DNA of 64,000 bases. It comes from Mucor racemosus (lineage: Eukaryota; Mucoromycota; Mucoromycetes; Mucorales; Mucoraceae). The stretch is taken from contig JAPEHQ010000007.1 of the NCBI GenBank assembly GCA_027405735.1, positions 2,443,001 through 2,507,000 on the forward strand. The letters are read 5' to 3'. Positions 13,420 to 25,267 of the stretch are shown here, one piece after another; positions within the stretch are counted from its first letter, which is position 1, and each line of letters starts with the position of its first letter. Made by a program: the position numbers and the translations under genes. The notes under the pieces were generated by a model. That model ran no database searches. It worked only from the letters and a program-made list of their open reading frames with translations, and had not been told where the DNA came from.

Positions 13420-14056
13420 AAAAAAAATAAAAGTGCTCAGAATTTTTTTATACTAAAATATGTTATAGAGTGCTTCAAAACAAGCAAGTTTTATTATTAA
13501 AAAGTGTTAGTATAGCTTAATTTTTCATAGAGATATGACGCATCAAACTTTCAATTTTTAGCAGTGGAATACGCGTAAGCATCTGAAACATTAGCACTGA
13601 AAAATTAATATCACCTGCAAAAAATAGGATATTTCTGGATACTTATTTTTAGATAAAAGTTGAGCATCGCAGGTATATTTTCATATAATTTTTTCTTGGT
13701 GTTATTTAGTGAAAAAAAAAGTTTGGTAGGAATGAAAAGTGAGACCCAATTTTCAAGGAAAAAGCAGTGAATTTTACGCGTTTTTGAGTCTTTCGTGGGA
13801 TACGGAATCAATTTAGGAATAGGTAGCATAATGCGACCAATCCATATCTGCTTAGTTGTGTCTAAGATATATCATAAAAAATGTTTAGTATGAGGTTAGA
13901 TATAGAAAAAAGGGCACGCTCTGATTTGAATATTGAAAACTATGAAAATCCAAATTTAGCTAACAACTGTATCAAATTATAATAATTTAAATGAAACAAC
14001 AAAACATTCAGTTTTATTGATAATGCATATATATACAAACTTCATCAAAAAGCGCT

Positions 14057-15867
14057 TCAAGACTTCATGATAACATCAACAGTTCCTTTGCTTATTCTAG
14101 CACCATCTCTAAACTCTTTTGAATTTGATTCAACTGCTCTTCCAAGACCAGTGACAACTTTTTCACGAGAACCAAGTGCACCAGAAATCAAAAGCTCTTC
14201 AACCAACATGCGACTATTCTTGATACAATCAGGAACACTGACGCCCATGTAACTAGCACCAGCTAAACTCATCAAATGGCCATAGTTTTGTTTCATGGCG
14301 TGATGAAGTTCACGCATACGACCTTCATGACCAACAATATATTGAGGAATACACTGTTTTTGAAGATTGACCATTGAGTGAGTTGGCTTATCATGCAAGT
14401 TTAAAAAGACGCTCATACCCTTACGAGCGTAAGTGTACGCTACTTCAGGGTCCAATTCATCGATAGTTGCTTTTCCAAAGGCGTCCTTCCAATCAGCACC
14501 GCCAATCATTGCAGTGAGCTTCACTGTATCTGGTTGATCTGTCTCTTGGCCGGGCATAGCGTTTGAGTCAAAGATGACACCGAGAGTTCCCGGAACGGGA
14601 ACTCTATACTTTGTATCACGATGAGGAGTAAGGAAACCAAAGCCGTCATAGCCCAATTTGACCTCTGGAGAATAGGCAAAATTAACAACAGCTACATCAG
14701 ATGCAGGATTATGACTCAAATTTGGTAATGAATCAGGTTTGATTAGTTTTTCCAGGGTGAATGAAGGAATGGTCGAAATGATATGGTCAGTATAGAGTTC
14801 TCTAGATTTAGTTTTTATCTATGGATAGCATTCATGTTAAAAGGGTTCATTTACATTTCAATTTAAAATATGTACCTTGCTCTCTTTCCCATTATCTAAG
14901 GGCTCAATTGACTCGACTGGATCATTTCGAATGATTTCTACATTGGGACGTTGTTCTAGCCAAGATCGAAGACGATCAGGTAAGGTTTCCATACCCTCTT
15001 TGAAGCCCAATACACTCATTTTTTCCATATATCCAAACCATTCAGGATCTTTATCCCTTGATCTGACAGCCATACCACGCTCACGCATAGTAGAGGTATT
15101 TGCCGCACCTCTCATCATACCGACAATGACACTGCCATAATTTTTTTCGGCTTCGTACAACATACGGAGTGTAGATTGAATTGATAATTGCTTTACATCG
15201 CCTGCATAAACGCCGTGAGCAACAGCACCCATCAAATTAATTGCAGTATGCTCATTAAATCTTCTTTTCATAAAATTATACATGGATTCATCTTCAACCC
15301 CATTCTTGGGTTCTCCATTTTTAAAGCGAGAGCTTTTAAAAGGTTCAAGAGCACCGGCGAGAATAACAGACTTGAAAATCGGAGGTTTTCTCAACAGCAT
15401 TGAAACTGGGCCCGACGGAAGTGTATTGATTCTACCATCATAGTATATATAACGGTTTTTTACGGAGGGATCTGTCTTGGGTACCCCAAGTAGCTTTTTA
15501 TCCTTTAAATTGAGATCATGAATCTATATATATATATATATGTATATATATATAAAATTAATATCAAGAACATTTGAGATGTAATTTCGACACGTACCAT
15601 CTCTAATAAGATAGCACCATTAGGGCCCTCAGGGCGTAAACTTCTAGGGCCAGCCTCAAAAAGTATTGAATCTTTGTCTGTTGATAATTGAGGCGGTTTA
15701 TCTCGACTATATTCACCAGGAGCCACACGACGACTGTGAATCCAACCACCAACACGATCCTTGCCTTCAATCAGGACAATTTTGGTTGCGGTAGGAGCTA
15801 AACGAGCCAGGTAATAAGCAGCAGATAATCCAGAGATACCACCGCCTAAAACAGCAATAGAAGACAT
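14057..15867 (-). CDS. HEM14: Protoporphyrinogen oxidase
   Basis: FAD enzyme that oxidises protoporphyrinogen IX to protoporphyrin IX, the penultimate step of heme synthesis, on the inner mitochondrial membrane. Exons: 15598-15867, 14876-15523, 14057-14818, giving 559 residues, normal for the family. The N terminus has the dinucleotide-binding signature AVLGGGISGLSAAYYLARL followed by IVLIEGKDRVGGWIHS, then FEAGPRSLRP, which binds FAD and substrate. The middle contains MLLRKPPIF and GVYAGDVKQLSIQSTL, and the C-terminal FAD-binding part includes YIVGHEGRMREL and GVSVPDCI. The ATG used is the first in frame; no cleavable presequence is evident, as in many PPOX proteins. Intron 1 (15524-15597) is a TA microsatellite before its acceptor. 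Nothing looks broken. Confidence 0.95.
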
Positions 15868-15869
15868 AT

Positions 15870-16118
15870 TTATTGAAAGTTATTAATTAATGGAATGATT
15901 TTATCTAGAAGGAAGGTTTCCCAGGAATTAAATTGAGAATAAATATACACAATCTGTTGAAGCTCAGCATTTTCTAATTTGGAGTGTTTGTCTCGGGCAT
16001 TGCGGTAACATTGACCGCAATGTGCCGTAATTGAGTCGTTTGATCTTACGAAAAGATATCCAGGGCATTTAGCAACAAATAGAGAATGCCAGCTTTTTAA
16101 AGATATTTTTTTTAACAA
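15870..16118 (-). CDS. Hypothetical short ORF just upstream of HEM14
   Basis: An 82-residue ORF on the HEM14 strand that stops two bases before the HEM14 ATG. It contains CPGYLFVRSND and HCGQCYRNARDKHSKLENAELQQI, which look protein-like (CxxC, charged helix), and a Lys-rich amphipathic start MLKKISLKSW. It could be an exon relic, an upstream ORF in the HEM14 leader, or chance. No domain is recognised with certainty. Confidence 0.3.
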   Translation of the reverse strand: MLKKISLKSWHSLFVAKCPGYLFVRSNDSITAHCGQCYRNARDKHSKLENAELQQIVYIYSQFNSWETFLLDKIIPLINNFQ

Positions 16119-16549
16119 ATAAAAACTAATCTGTTTGTTGATTTACATTGAAGTGCTTATGGCGGCGTGTATGGCTGTTTTTAACATTTAACATGCTACT
16201 TGATACTATCTTTTTGTTTTATCTTCTACTGCTGTAATAACAATTTTGGCGGTCGGCAAACAATATATTCATAATTAACTCTTCTTCTCATAATATGACG
16301 CAGTCTACTGTTAAGTATTATTAGTATTGGTCGAGCCAGCTCGAAATTGTATAAACAAAACTCGCTGGCCAAGCTTTTGAGTTTTCCTCTAGTCATTGAG
16401 TTTCAGGAGACAGAGAAACCTGACTCGTTACTAATACTATTATCCAAGTACAAAAATTAGGACATATAATACAAAGACGTAAGTATTAATATATCACCAC
16501 AAAGCTTTTCTTATATCTAACATTTCGTGCTCTAGCAAAAAAAAAAAAA

Positions 16550-17232
16550 AAAAAAATGCTTCTGCCTCTATCGCCAAATCAAGAGTAAGTACTTATAATT
16601 GAACACTTTTGTTTGCAGTTTTTTCCCTAACACTGTCTTTTCATTAATAGCAAGATATAACAGAAACTTTTGGTTGTCCAAGCTGTACGTCTCATTTGAT
16701 ATTACGATTGAGCACGGAAGTCATCTTGATGAAATCCATAGTAGGTATTGAACGACGTAGTAATATGATATTTTTTATTTATCGATTTTTTAATAGCTGC
16801 AAAATCAAGATCTGAAGTAGAGAAATGCTATAGAAGCTTAAAAAATAATGACAAGTGGATTCCCTGCTGGGACAACAATGGAGGACAGTTTAAAGAAAAG
16901 AAGGTAATTATAGCCATTTATGCACTGTAGGTGTAGTACATTCAGGTAAAATAAAAGATAGTTCCATATAGCGTCTATGATGGACTGATATATGTTCTAT
17001 GTTTATTCAATTCACATGGTTGCATATGAAAATGGACATAGCTGATAGGCCCAAGGGATACATCACTAGAATCACTGATAATAAAGCCCTTCAAATGCCT
17101 ACTGATATTACTAGCTTTGGAGAGAAAATGTTACTAATACCTATACAAGTCTACTATTTAAAAGTATTGTCCAAGAATGTATTTGAGTCTGTGAGAAAGA
17201 GCGATAATAAACTTACTGACGACCGCAATTAG
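16550..17232 (+). pseudogene. Unrecognised, probably broken gene remnant
   Basis: Protein-like pieces lie in order on the plus strand: TFGCPSCTSHLILRLS near 16655-16710, AAKSRSEVEKCYRSLKNNDKW near 16797-16857, and the ORF 16999-17232 with DIADRPKGYITRITDNKAL. The first two can be joined through GT-AG introns, but no consistent frame reaches the last. The CxxC segment and charged helix recall transposon-derived DNA-binding proteins, though I cannot name a family. It may be a decayed transposase or captured gene. Confidence 0.3.
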
Positions 17233-18184
17233 TTGGATCATTGCCTTGATAAAGCACCAACCATCATAATCCCCACCATATCTATATCAACAGAAACACC
17301 ACACAAATAACTTGTGTATAATATATACTTTATTTCATCATAAACAATGCTACTACAGTAAATAAGATATGAATGTGATAAAACAGATGCTTTACTTGTG
17401 TCTTATTATTAGTTAAAACATGACTATAAACGCAGGCATAAACGTAGGCATTTAAGCCCGCAAAACAATTTACAAGGCCGCAGATTGGTACAATGAGCAC
17501 TGTAAATGCAATTAGACGCTAAAAAGGAAATGTACAACTTTTTCAAATTAATCGTTTGGCATTTAATTGAAGTATATCCATCATTTGAAAACTCAATTGT
17601 GGGATTTATGTGAAAATATGGTTCTTAATATACTAGTATCTCTTTTTCATGGAGGTATAATGAGGTATAATTGATTTACATGCTCTTCAAGGCTTGATTG
17701 TAGTGTCGAAAAATCTTTAGATCAGTCACATTTCAGTCAGTTTTTATTATAAACCCATTCAATGGGACCCATTTCAAAATTCTTCCCTTTCTTTTTTATA
17801 CCTAAAAGCCTTACAAAGAAGCCCAATAAGAAAAAGAAAAAAATAGCATAGCAAACTCAACCACCACAAGATAGAAACTCATCGAAAAAAACCAATATCT
17901 AATTTAAAAAATCAACACAAAAAAATCCTTTAAAATCTATAAAGTAAAGTAAAGTTGAATTCAATCAGCAACCATATAAAAAAATTAATTGAACGCGCGT
18001 CTATTATATTATAATTAGTTTTAACTAGCCACCCCTACTCGGTCTTTTTTACCTCTCCTTCTCGTTCCCTTTTCACAAGAAACAGTTTCTCAGGACCTTG
18101 ATCAATTTTAAAACAATCTCATACGACAACAGCAGATATCAAATACAAACAAGAAAAAACAATCCCCTCAAAAAAATTAATAGT
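17233..18184. other. Intergenic, 5' flank of the 4E-T-like gene
   Basis: AT-rich, no gene recognised. The final 150 bases are CT- and A-rich (about 18040-18184) and probably form the promoter and leader of the gene starting at 18185. Confidence 0.5.
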
Positions 18185-18637
18185 ATGCCAGATAACGAAA
18201 AAGTATCAGCGACAGCAATAGTTATTCGCTACACAAAAGAAGTTATGATAGGCTTGCATGATAGCCCACTTGTACAAAAGCCAGAGGAAATGCCCTCTTT
18301 ATTAACTTGGTTTGGGTAATTTACATTAAATGACAATATTCAATATAATGTTAAATGTTATATTGTTTAGTGAGGATCCTGAATCACCAGCTTGTAAAAA
18401 TATTTTAAATGGTTCCATTATTACCCGTACGCCATCTGGTATGAAATTGCTATATGTTTATATAGTGTTCTATGCTTTGCTCATCCTTTTATTCACGTAG
18501 ATAAAAGTATAATTCTCGGCCCTACAAAGACAAATTTTGCTTCTTCGCTATATGGAGGTTTGAAAAGAACCGATGAAGGATCAAATATGTCAAAACCTCC
18601 ACAATCCAACTCATCAAGACATAATCATAGACAGGTA

Positions 18638-18679
<42 letters not shown>

Positions 18680-20189
18680 AAGATGGGATTTGTAAAAGAG
18701 AAAAAAAAAATTAATTGTAAAAAAAAAGCTGGATGAGAGATCGAATAACACTGGATTAAAGGAATATCGTTCACCTCGTGGTCCTTCATATATGGGAGAA
18801 AAAGGATTTTCACACAGAACTGATAACAACAAATCATCATCAGACAGAAAATTTATGGGGTCATCGCCACCACATAACAATAATAAACGATATAACAACA
18901 ATGAGCGAATAAATGATATGAAGAATGGCATTAATGGCAACACTGGAAGACGAGGAGAATGTAAGTATAACTGAAACATTGTTAAACGAAGAGCCTCCTT
19001 GCTGAATTACTTTTATCTATTATAGATTTACATAACAACAACAACAACAATCGTTCAAATGGTCGCTCAAATAATAATAACCACAACAATAACAATAACA
19101 ATAATTATCAAGATGCTGATGCTGAAAGAGTGCCAGAGTGGATGGATTATACACCTGAAGTCGAAGCCGAAGCAAAAGAAGAGGATATTCAAGCACAATT
19201 TGCTAATGATTTGGAAGCATGGAAATCAAATATGAAAAAGAGAGATGGCATTAATGAAAATTCCGTTGTCGCTAAACCAGAAAAGAAAGTCGAAGAGTCA
19301 TTGGAATCATTATCGATCGAACCTAAACAAGTAGATCCTCTTTCCTTCTTTGAAGAAGCATCCTCAGAGCCTCGTCGTGAGCAAAAAGGTGGTTCTCGCT
19401 TTGCTAAGTTCTTTGCTAAACGTGAGGAACCCATGACAACAGCTGTGATCGAAGCACCTGTGCAACCTCAAGAATTAACAAATTCTCAACCTCGTTCGAT
19501 AAGCTTAAATGATCTATTCCAAGGTCCTCAACCTGCAACAACAACACCATCAGCACCAAAATCAAATCAATTTAAGCAACATCAACAACATCAACAACAT
19601 CAACAACATCAACCCCCTCCACCACAACACTTACAGCAATTGCAATTACAACAACAGCAATTGCACCAACAACAACAACAACAATTGCATCGTCAGCAAC
19701 AACAACATCAACAACAAAATCAGCAACAGCAAAATGTCCGAGTATTTTCTGAAGAAGATATTTTGAAATCCCTGGGAGCTAAAAAGGCAAATAACGAGCC
19801 TAAAGGAAACCAAAACGAAGATGCAATGGGTTTCAATCGTGTACTCCAAATTTTATCTCAGCCAAAACCTTCATTGCCTCACAGCAACGGCAATGACGAT
19901 GATTTACAAGGTTCACCTAGAGTGAATAAGGGATCACCATTGATGACTGGCTCACCTTTTGAAAGCAAACCTTCCTCCTCTACTTCTTCATCCTCCTCTG
20001 TTTCTAATAGATTTGGTAACAATTTACCCACATCTGTATTACGCCAAATGAGCGCAAGATCATCAGAAGGTAGATCCCCATCATTACAATCAACAAAATC
20101 AACCCCGCCTATTTCAAATATGCGTTATTCTCCTGCAGCAATGAAGCAACATTTACCACCTCATATTCAACAGCAACAACAACAACAGC

Positions 20190-20259
<70 letters not shown>

Positions 20260-20799
20260 GCAACAGCAACAACAACAGCAACAACAACAGCAACAACAAA
20301 TGCCAAATGGTATTCCATTACCACCACAATATTTTGCTTATCAACAACCTCCATACTCACCCCAACCACCCATGATGGATCACCGTGCATTTGAACAACT
20401 TGTACAATTCAATAACGGCGATATGCCTCCTCCTCCTCCAAGGGGAATGCCACCACCACATTTAAGAAATAGCAACAATTCAGATTATTTGCCTCCTCAT
20501 ATGATGATGCCTCCTCTTTTACCACCAGGACAAAGACCTATGATGACTCCCCCTCATTTTAATCAGCAACAAATGCTTCACATGCAAGGACAGCCTAGAT
20601 TCCCTTTGCAACAGCAACAACAGCAACAGCAGCCACAGCATCAACAGCAACAACAACAGCCTATGCCACCCCATGTTATGGCCAATGGTAAACATTCACA
20701 GTTTTTCTAAACCATATTGTTTACTCATATATCATTTATTTTTGTTTAGGCATTCCACCTCAAATGTTTGGAAAAAACCAAGGTTGGGAACGTCAATAA
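18185..20799 (+). CDS. eIF4E-transporter (4E-T)-like protein, poly-Gln rich
   Basis: Six exons: 18185-18315, 18371-18438, 18501-18634, 18729-18960, 19026-20687, 20750-20799, joining in frame to 758 residues. Near the N terminus is an eIF4E-binding-type motif, YTKEVMI (Y-x4-hydrophobic-hydrophobic), followed by PSLLTWFG-EDPESPAC. Later blocks come in the order seen in animal 4E-T/EIF4ENIF1: VPEWMDYTPE, DPLSFFEE, SRFAKFFAKREEP, VFSEEDILKSLGAKK, AFNRVLQILS. The family shuttles eIF4E, represses translation and acts in P-bodies. The C-terminal half is Gln/Pro/His-rich with 44 consecutive Gln at 20168-20299, then PPPPPRGMPPP. The last exon restores a tail ending QGWERQ; reading through intron 5 stops at 20710. 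Assignment rests on motif order; the eIF4E motif has Met where Leu is usual. Confidence 0.7.
20168..20299 (+). repeat. CAA/CAG trinucleotide tract
   Basis: 44 in-frame Gln codons, mostly CAA with interspersed CAG, inside the 4E-T-like gene. Shorter CAA/CAG runs lie at 19576-19735 and 20608-20661. Interruptions by CAG suggest a partly stabilised repeat; length variation between strains is expected. Confidence 0.95.
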
Positions 20800-20929
20800 A
20801 ACTATAAAATCAAGTTTTTTTTTTTTCTTTTTTAATAATAAAGTATGAAAGAGTTTATGCTCTTTTATTTTTATACATAATTTGTTTCTTTAAAAGCGTA
20901 GCCATCACATTGCTGGCCTAGAGACGTCA

Positions 20930-21660
20930 AATTTGAGTGTTCAATAAATTCGTTGTAGCCCAAGAGTAAAAAGTAGGTTTTAGGCGGTTTTCAAATGATT
21001 TTCAAAAATAAGCCTTTCCTCTATGTTATATTGATATCTGTTCGAAAATAAGAGAGATATTACCAGAATATAAATGCATTGTCCTAATACTGACCAAAAA
21101 TTGACCTAAAATTGATTGTAAAAACTTAAGCACCTAAACTGAGATGCTTGTTTTTTATACTGTATGCACAAGATGGATCCAACTGAGAACTACCCTGCTT
21201 TTTTTTCAGCGAAAAATGTTAATTTTTCACTGCTATAATCTAAATAATAGTTCATGTCACAGCTTAAAGCCTATGCCAATTGAGGTCCAAGATCGATTAG
21301 TTGTGGAATCGATCAAAAAATGATCAAAAAAGCAAAAAAATTAATAGTTCCTGAACTGCAAAGTAAGTTGAACTAACGTACTAAATATTTTTTATAGAGT
21401 TTTGAATTCTGCATCCATTTAAATAGAATTTAAGCAAAAGTTTCACATTAAATTTTGCGTAAAATGTGATTGAAGTTTTGGAGTTTTTTTGAAGATACAC
21501 ATCACTTTCAATAAGCATACTTTAAATATAATTAGTGGCAATGTTGCACGACAAAATCATCTATTGATTGAGCTATTGTTAAACCTTCTAGCTGCAATTT
21601 TCGTAGAGAAAACGAAATTTTTGTCGACATTTTTTTAAAATTCAGAATTTGGGATGAGGG
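20930..21660 (-). repeat. Family A repeat, copy iii (partial)
   Basis: Reverse-oriented fragment matching 30525-31200 of copy iv, including the ORF segment QLEGLTIAQSIDDFVVQHCH on the minus strand. It is cut at 21660 by repeat Y, in the middle of the family A sequence at the 'ccctcatccc' point, so Y interrupts or truncates it. Confidence 0.75.
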
Positions 21661-22113
21661 TAGCAATTCATTACATGTCGTAGTCAATAGATTGTAAGGT
21701 GTATTGATACTGCAGAAGGTGATAACATATGGTACTTGTGGCATACAACATAGTATAGGATTCATATTTTTGCCAATGGCCACTCTTCCGAAAAAAGCCA
21801 AACAATCTCCGAAATCGGCCGTCAAATGATATTTCCAAGCTTTAAATCTCTAGAAAAGATTACCGGACAGCCCGGACGCGGTTATTTAAATATTCCAAGC
21901 AGCTATAAGATGTAGGTATCGAAATTTTATACAAAAATTAAGGTTCGACTGTATTGCTATTAATTATTCAAAGGCTTATTTTAAGTAAAGCATAAATACA
22001 ACTCACAATATTATTAGCCTAATAACGGATTTAACTTGAAAAGTATAAGATGATACAACCGGATTCAAAAAAAGTCCATAAAATCGCAAATTTAAAGGAT
22101 TTATATATAAAAG
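21661..22113 (-). repeat. Repeat Y, copy 1
   Basis: About 450 bp that also occurs, in the other orientation, at 48009-49123 (there split by LTR insertions). Shared landmarks include 'cgcgtccgggctgtccgg' and 'gttatcaccttctgcagtatc'. In both copies it directly abuts the same end of an X element at the sequence AAAG/CACTACG, so the X-Y junction is ancestral to both. Confidence 0.7.
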
Positions 22114-22119
22114 CACTAC

Positions 22120-22570
22120 GGCCGACCTGTGCTGCACAAGATGATTTTGTTGTGCCTAGGTGGGCTGTACACTATAGCCTGATGAGTTGTTGCACCCACT
22201 GAATAATGGCTGAAAAGATAACAAGATGCACATATGAGCACAACAAAGAAACTGCACACGAGCATAACGAAAAGCCTGTATGTGCAGAATTGTAATAGAT
22301 TCTGTCCGTGTGTATGACATTAATCCCATGTGTGCATGATAGTAGAATTGTCCATAAGCATATCATTATCCCTATTTGTGCATAGTAATAAAATTTGGCC
22401 ATGAGCATAATGAGCTGATTGTATGGGCATAAATTGGTTTGTACAAGAGCATCGTGCCTCTCTCAAAATTCCATTGCAGTTTTGACTGGAATAATGGGGT
22501 TTTAAATTACATTTGCTTTTATTAATATAGATTATAGACAATAATACAATTTAATGCGTTGTTGGTGTAG
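22120..22570 (-). repeat. Subterminal motif array of X element, copy 1
   Basis: Closely spaced direct and inverted short motifs around TGCTCATG / CATGAGCA and TGTGCA / TGCACA, spaced roughly 20-30 bases. The same array is at about 47690-47960 and 56060-56340. Subterminal repeat arrays are a hallmark of CACTA elements, where they bind element-encoded protein. The short ORFs across it are by-products. Confidence 0.55.
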
Positions 22571-24177
22571 AGCAGTACATCATGCAAGAGCCAATATGTT
22601 TACAGCAACAATGGTTTTTGCTCAAGCATAAGCTTAAATAATACTTACTGCTTAAATTTATATGCAAGCCAAATCTAAGATTATAAATGTTACTTTATCA
22701 TGCATAAAATTTAAACAAATTAACCTTCTTTAAAATTACTATTTTAGTTTACGATTGTCAGCTGTAAAAAGATTTGTTTTCAAGTATAGCTACAATCAAA
22801 ACTGTGGTTATTATAATACAAGACATCAGATTGTTCTTTTTTGCTTATTTCTATATCACTTGAAATTTCATCACTTTTCTGGAACATTTCGTGAGATTGT
22901 AACCAGTTCTAGCTTTTCAATGAGTAGATGATATAAATATCATTGTTGCCTTTGATTTGATTTGGTAATCAAGAAATACGTTCAACAATACAATAGTAAA
23001 CAATGATATTTGATCTTAGAATGTGGTTAAATGAAAATATCAGTCTCTAATATAACGACTGATACTTATTATATTAAAAATATTTGTCCCTTATGTTAGC
23101 ATGCGCATTCAGATAAACGAAAAGAATACCAGCTTGATACTCTGATATGCCTTATCAAACAGTGAATATATCCTTGGAATATAAAAACAAAAAAAAGAGA
23201 GAAATAACGCAAGCAAAAAAGGATTTTCAAGGCTTTACATTATTTAGATCAATTAAAGCCCTTTTAAATTGCACATTTCAGCTAATGTAAACGTAGCATT
23301 ACAGCGTATGAACTATGAATTAAATAAAATAGGCAACAACATCTGTTATCGTAGAATCATACATTTTTCTACCAAAAAAATCGTCTGTCATATCATAAAT
23401 TCGTTAAAAAATTGTAAAAGCGAGCACGCAGAGCAATGCCGTAATTGAGCAGAGCAAGATCGAACGGCTAAGTTTCTTATGCTATGGTATATCTAAGTTT
23501 TAAATAAAAAAGCGTTTCTTTTTTTTAATTTTTTTTATATTTAACCACGTGCGGTCTGAAAATTCAGTTTTTGTAGCGGACATTTTCGGGGCTCATTTTA
23601 TCCTTATCAACGCTCATGATTTTGATAAAAAATCAGAAAAATCAAATTTTGATACCAAAATCAACGTTTAAATATACTACATTGTGAGAGAAAATTGTAG
23701 GCATAGCTAATACGCATTTTATAAAAGCTTAATATTAAATGTCAAGTAATGAAAATTCGCACTTTTGCCCCAAAAACGGAATTTTGCTTAAGGGATTTTC
23801 ATGTAATATTTTGCAACAAAAATGTTTGTTGTTTTTTATTGAGCAAATAGAGCATTAAATTCTGTATATGTGTATATTTTTTGTTTTTATAACTAGTAGT
23901 ATAATTAACTTCAGATTTGCAAAATCAGAAAAAAAAAATTAAAAAATGTCAAAATTGATGATCTGGAAAAAAATAATTTTTTAAATTAATATTCCGCTTA
24001 TAAGCCTTGTAAGTCTTAAAAATAAGAGATTTTATAATACTTGGGAGCTTTTTCAAGAATTTACGATGCTGTACCCACTTGATTTGAGCTTATTACTGTA
24101 AATCTTTACACATGTTAATATTGTGTGGTAGTTTATTTAATGATAATATAGTCTTAATTTATAATTATTTCCCTAGA

Positions 24178-24680
24178 GCCGATTTACATTGAGTTTTAGT
24201 GTTACCTCTCCAATATCATAAACATAAACATGGCCATCACTGGAACCTATTGCCGTCTTTTCATCCTCTTTGTCCCAAGCCAATTTATTCAGTGCTTTAC
24301 TAGGACCAACTTAAGCACTTACAAATTGTTCTTTGGTATTTTCATTCAAATTCAATAAACTAAATTGACTGATTTCATTTGCAGTAGTTTCAAACGTATC
24401 ATCAGCCCGCCTTATGATAATTGTCAATCTAAAATCAGAAACATCCCATTGTCATTCTTATAAGCTATGAAAAGCTTGATTTTTAATAATACAGCAGCTA
24501 AATAAAAGACAAAATGATACTAATTTCATATGGTAATTAAGTATTCAACATCCATATGAGTTTGATGAATAATGCTTTTGAATCCTTTTGAAAATCCTGA
24601 AGTAAACACAACATCTTGGTTCTGTAATTTCTATCCATCAAAATGTCGCGATTTTTACCGCACAATAAATGCATCTTTTA
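24178..24680 (-). pseudogene. Dynein-intermediate-chain-like WD40 fragment, copy 1
   Basis: Read on the minus strand, 24178-24455 gives a decayed WD40 stretch matching copy 3 (54014-54285): WDVSDFKLTIIIRRADDTFET, then LNLNENTKEQF, a stop, then ALNKLAWDKEDEKTAIGSSDGHVY-type residues. The pattern 'ALNKLAW...TAIG-SD-HVYVY' is that of the last WD repeats of cytoplasmic dynein intermediate chain. An upstream piece (24560-24680) is shared with the other copies. No intact gene. Confidence 0.55.
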
Positions 24681-25236
24681 TCAATCTTGACCTCGATGTG
24701 CATTGTGTATCAGTTTTTTACCAGTTGTATTTTCTCTGATTCATTAATATTTGGTTATATTGAACGATAATAGTGCATTAAATTACAATTTACGAGTATA
24801 ATGTTGGTAGTTTTTCGTTGTTATATCAAAAGATACTAATATAAAAATACTCTGCTAAAAGATACATTTTATTAATTCATTGATGCTTCGTATTTATATG
24901 TTTTCTAAATGGTTATACGATTATCAATATTATTAATGAATTGCCGGGTATTGAGGTACTTGATATGATTTGGGAACAAATCATATACAATGGAATTTGT
25001 GGAATTGGGAATCTGTGATTGTATTATTTGAATAAGGTGTAGGATTGCTTATGTTTCATTGCTACAAATTGTTCCTGAATGTTCCTGATAGTCGCTGTTA
25101 ATGCTAGTGGTTATGTATGACATTTAGTATGAGTTGCTAAATGTCATGCCATGTTGGATTTCAATAGTTGTTCCTGGATTTCTACATCTGGGTAAACTTA
25201 TGATATATCATTCGTTATTACTTTAAAAATTTGCTC

Positions 25237-25266
<30 letters not shown>

Positions 25267-25267
<1 letters not shown>

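Larger units (their letters stand above)
12180..13840 (-). repeat. Family A repeat, copy ii
   Basis: Reverse-oriented copy of family A. 12700-13640 mirrors 1-960, and the region 12212-12511 encodes a 99-residue plus-strand ORF with CAVSYRCTLA and SRL-KLLFEIS-SK-C-Y-H-KLKAI, which is matched by a minus-strand ORF at 42195-42401. The 69-residue MRVHKGKIE ORF sits at 13210-13419 (+). The copy extends to about 13830, where the 'actaaataacaccaag' segment also seen near 30015 lies. Confidence 0.8.

Noticed and set aside
16314..16445. Possible small inverted-repeat element (TTAGTATTGGTCGAG / CTCGTTACTAATA)
   Set aside because: The arms match only loosely and no target duplication or second copy was found.
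20109..20390. Valine/alanine-rich 93-residue minus-strand ORF
   Set aside because: It is the antisense of the CAA/CAG tract of the 4E-T-like gene.
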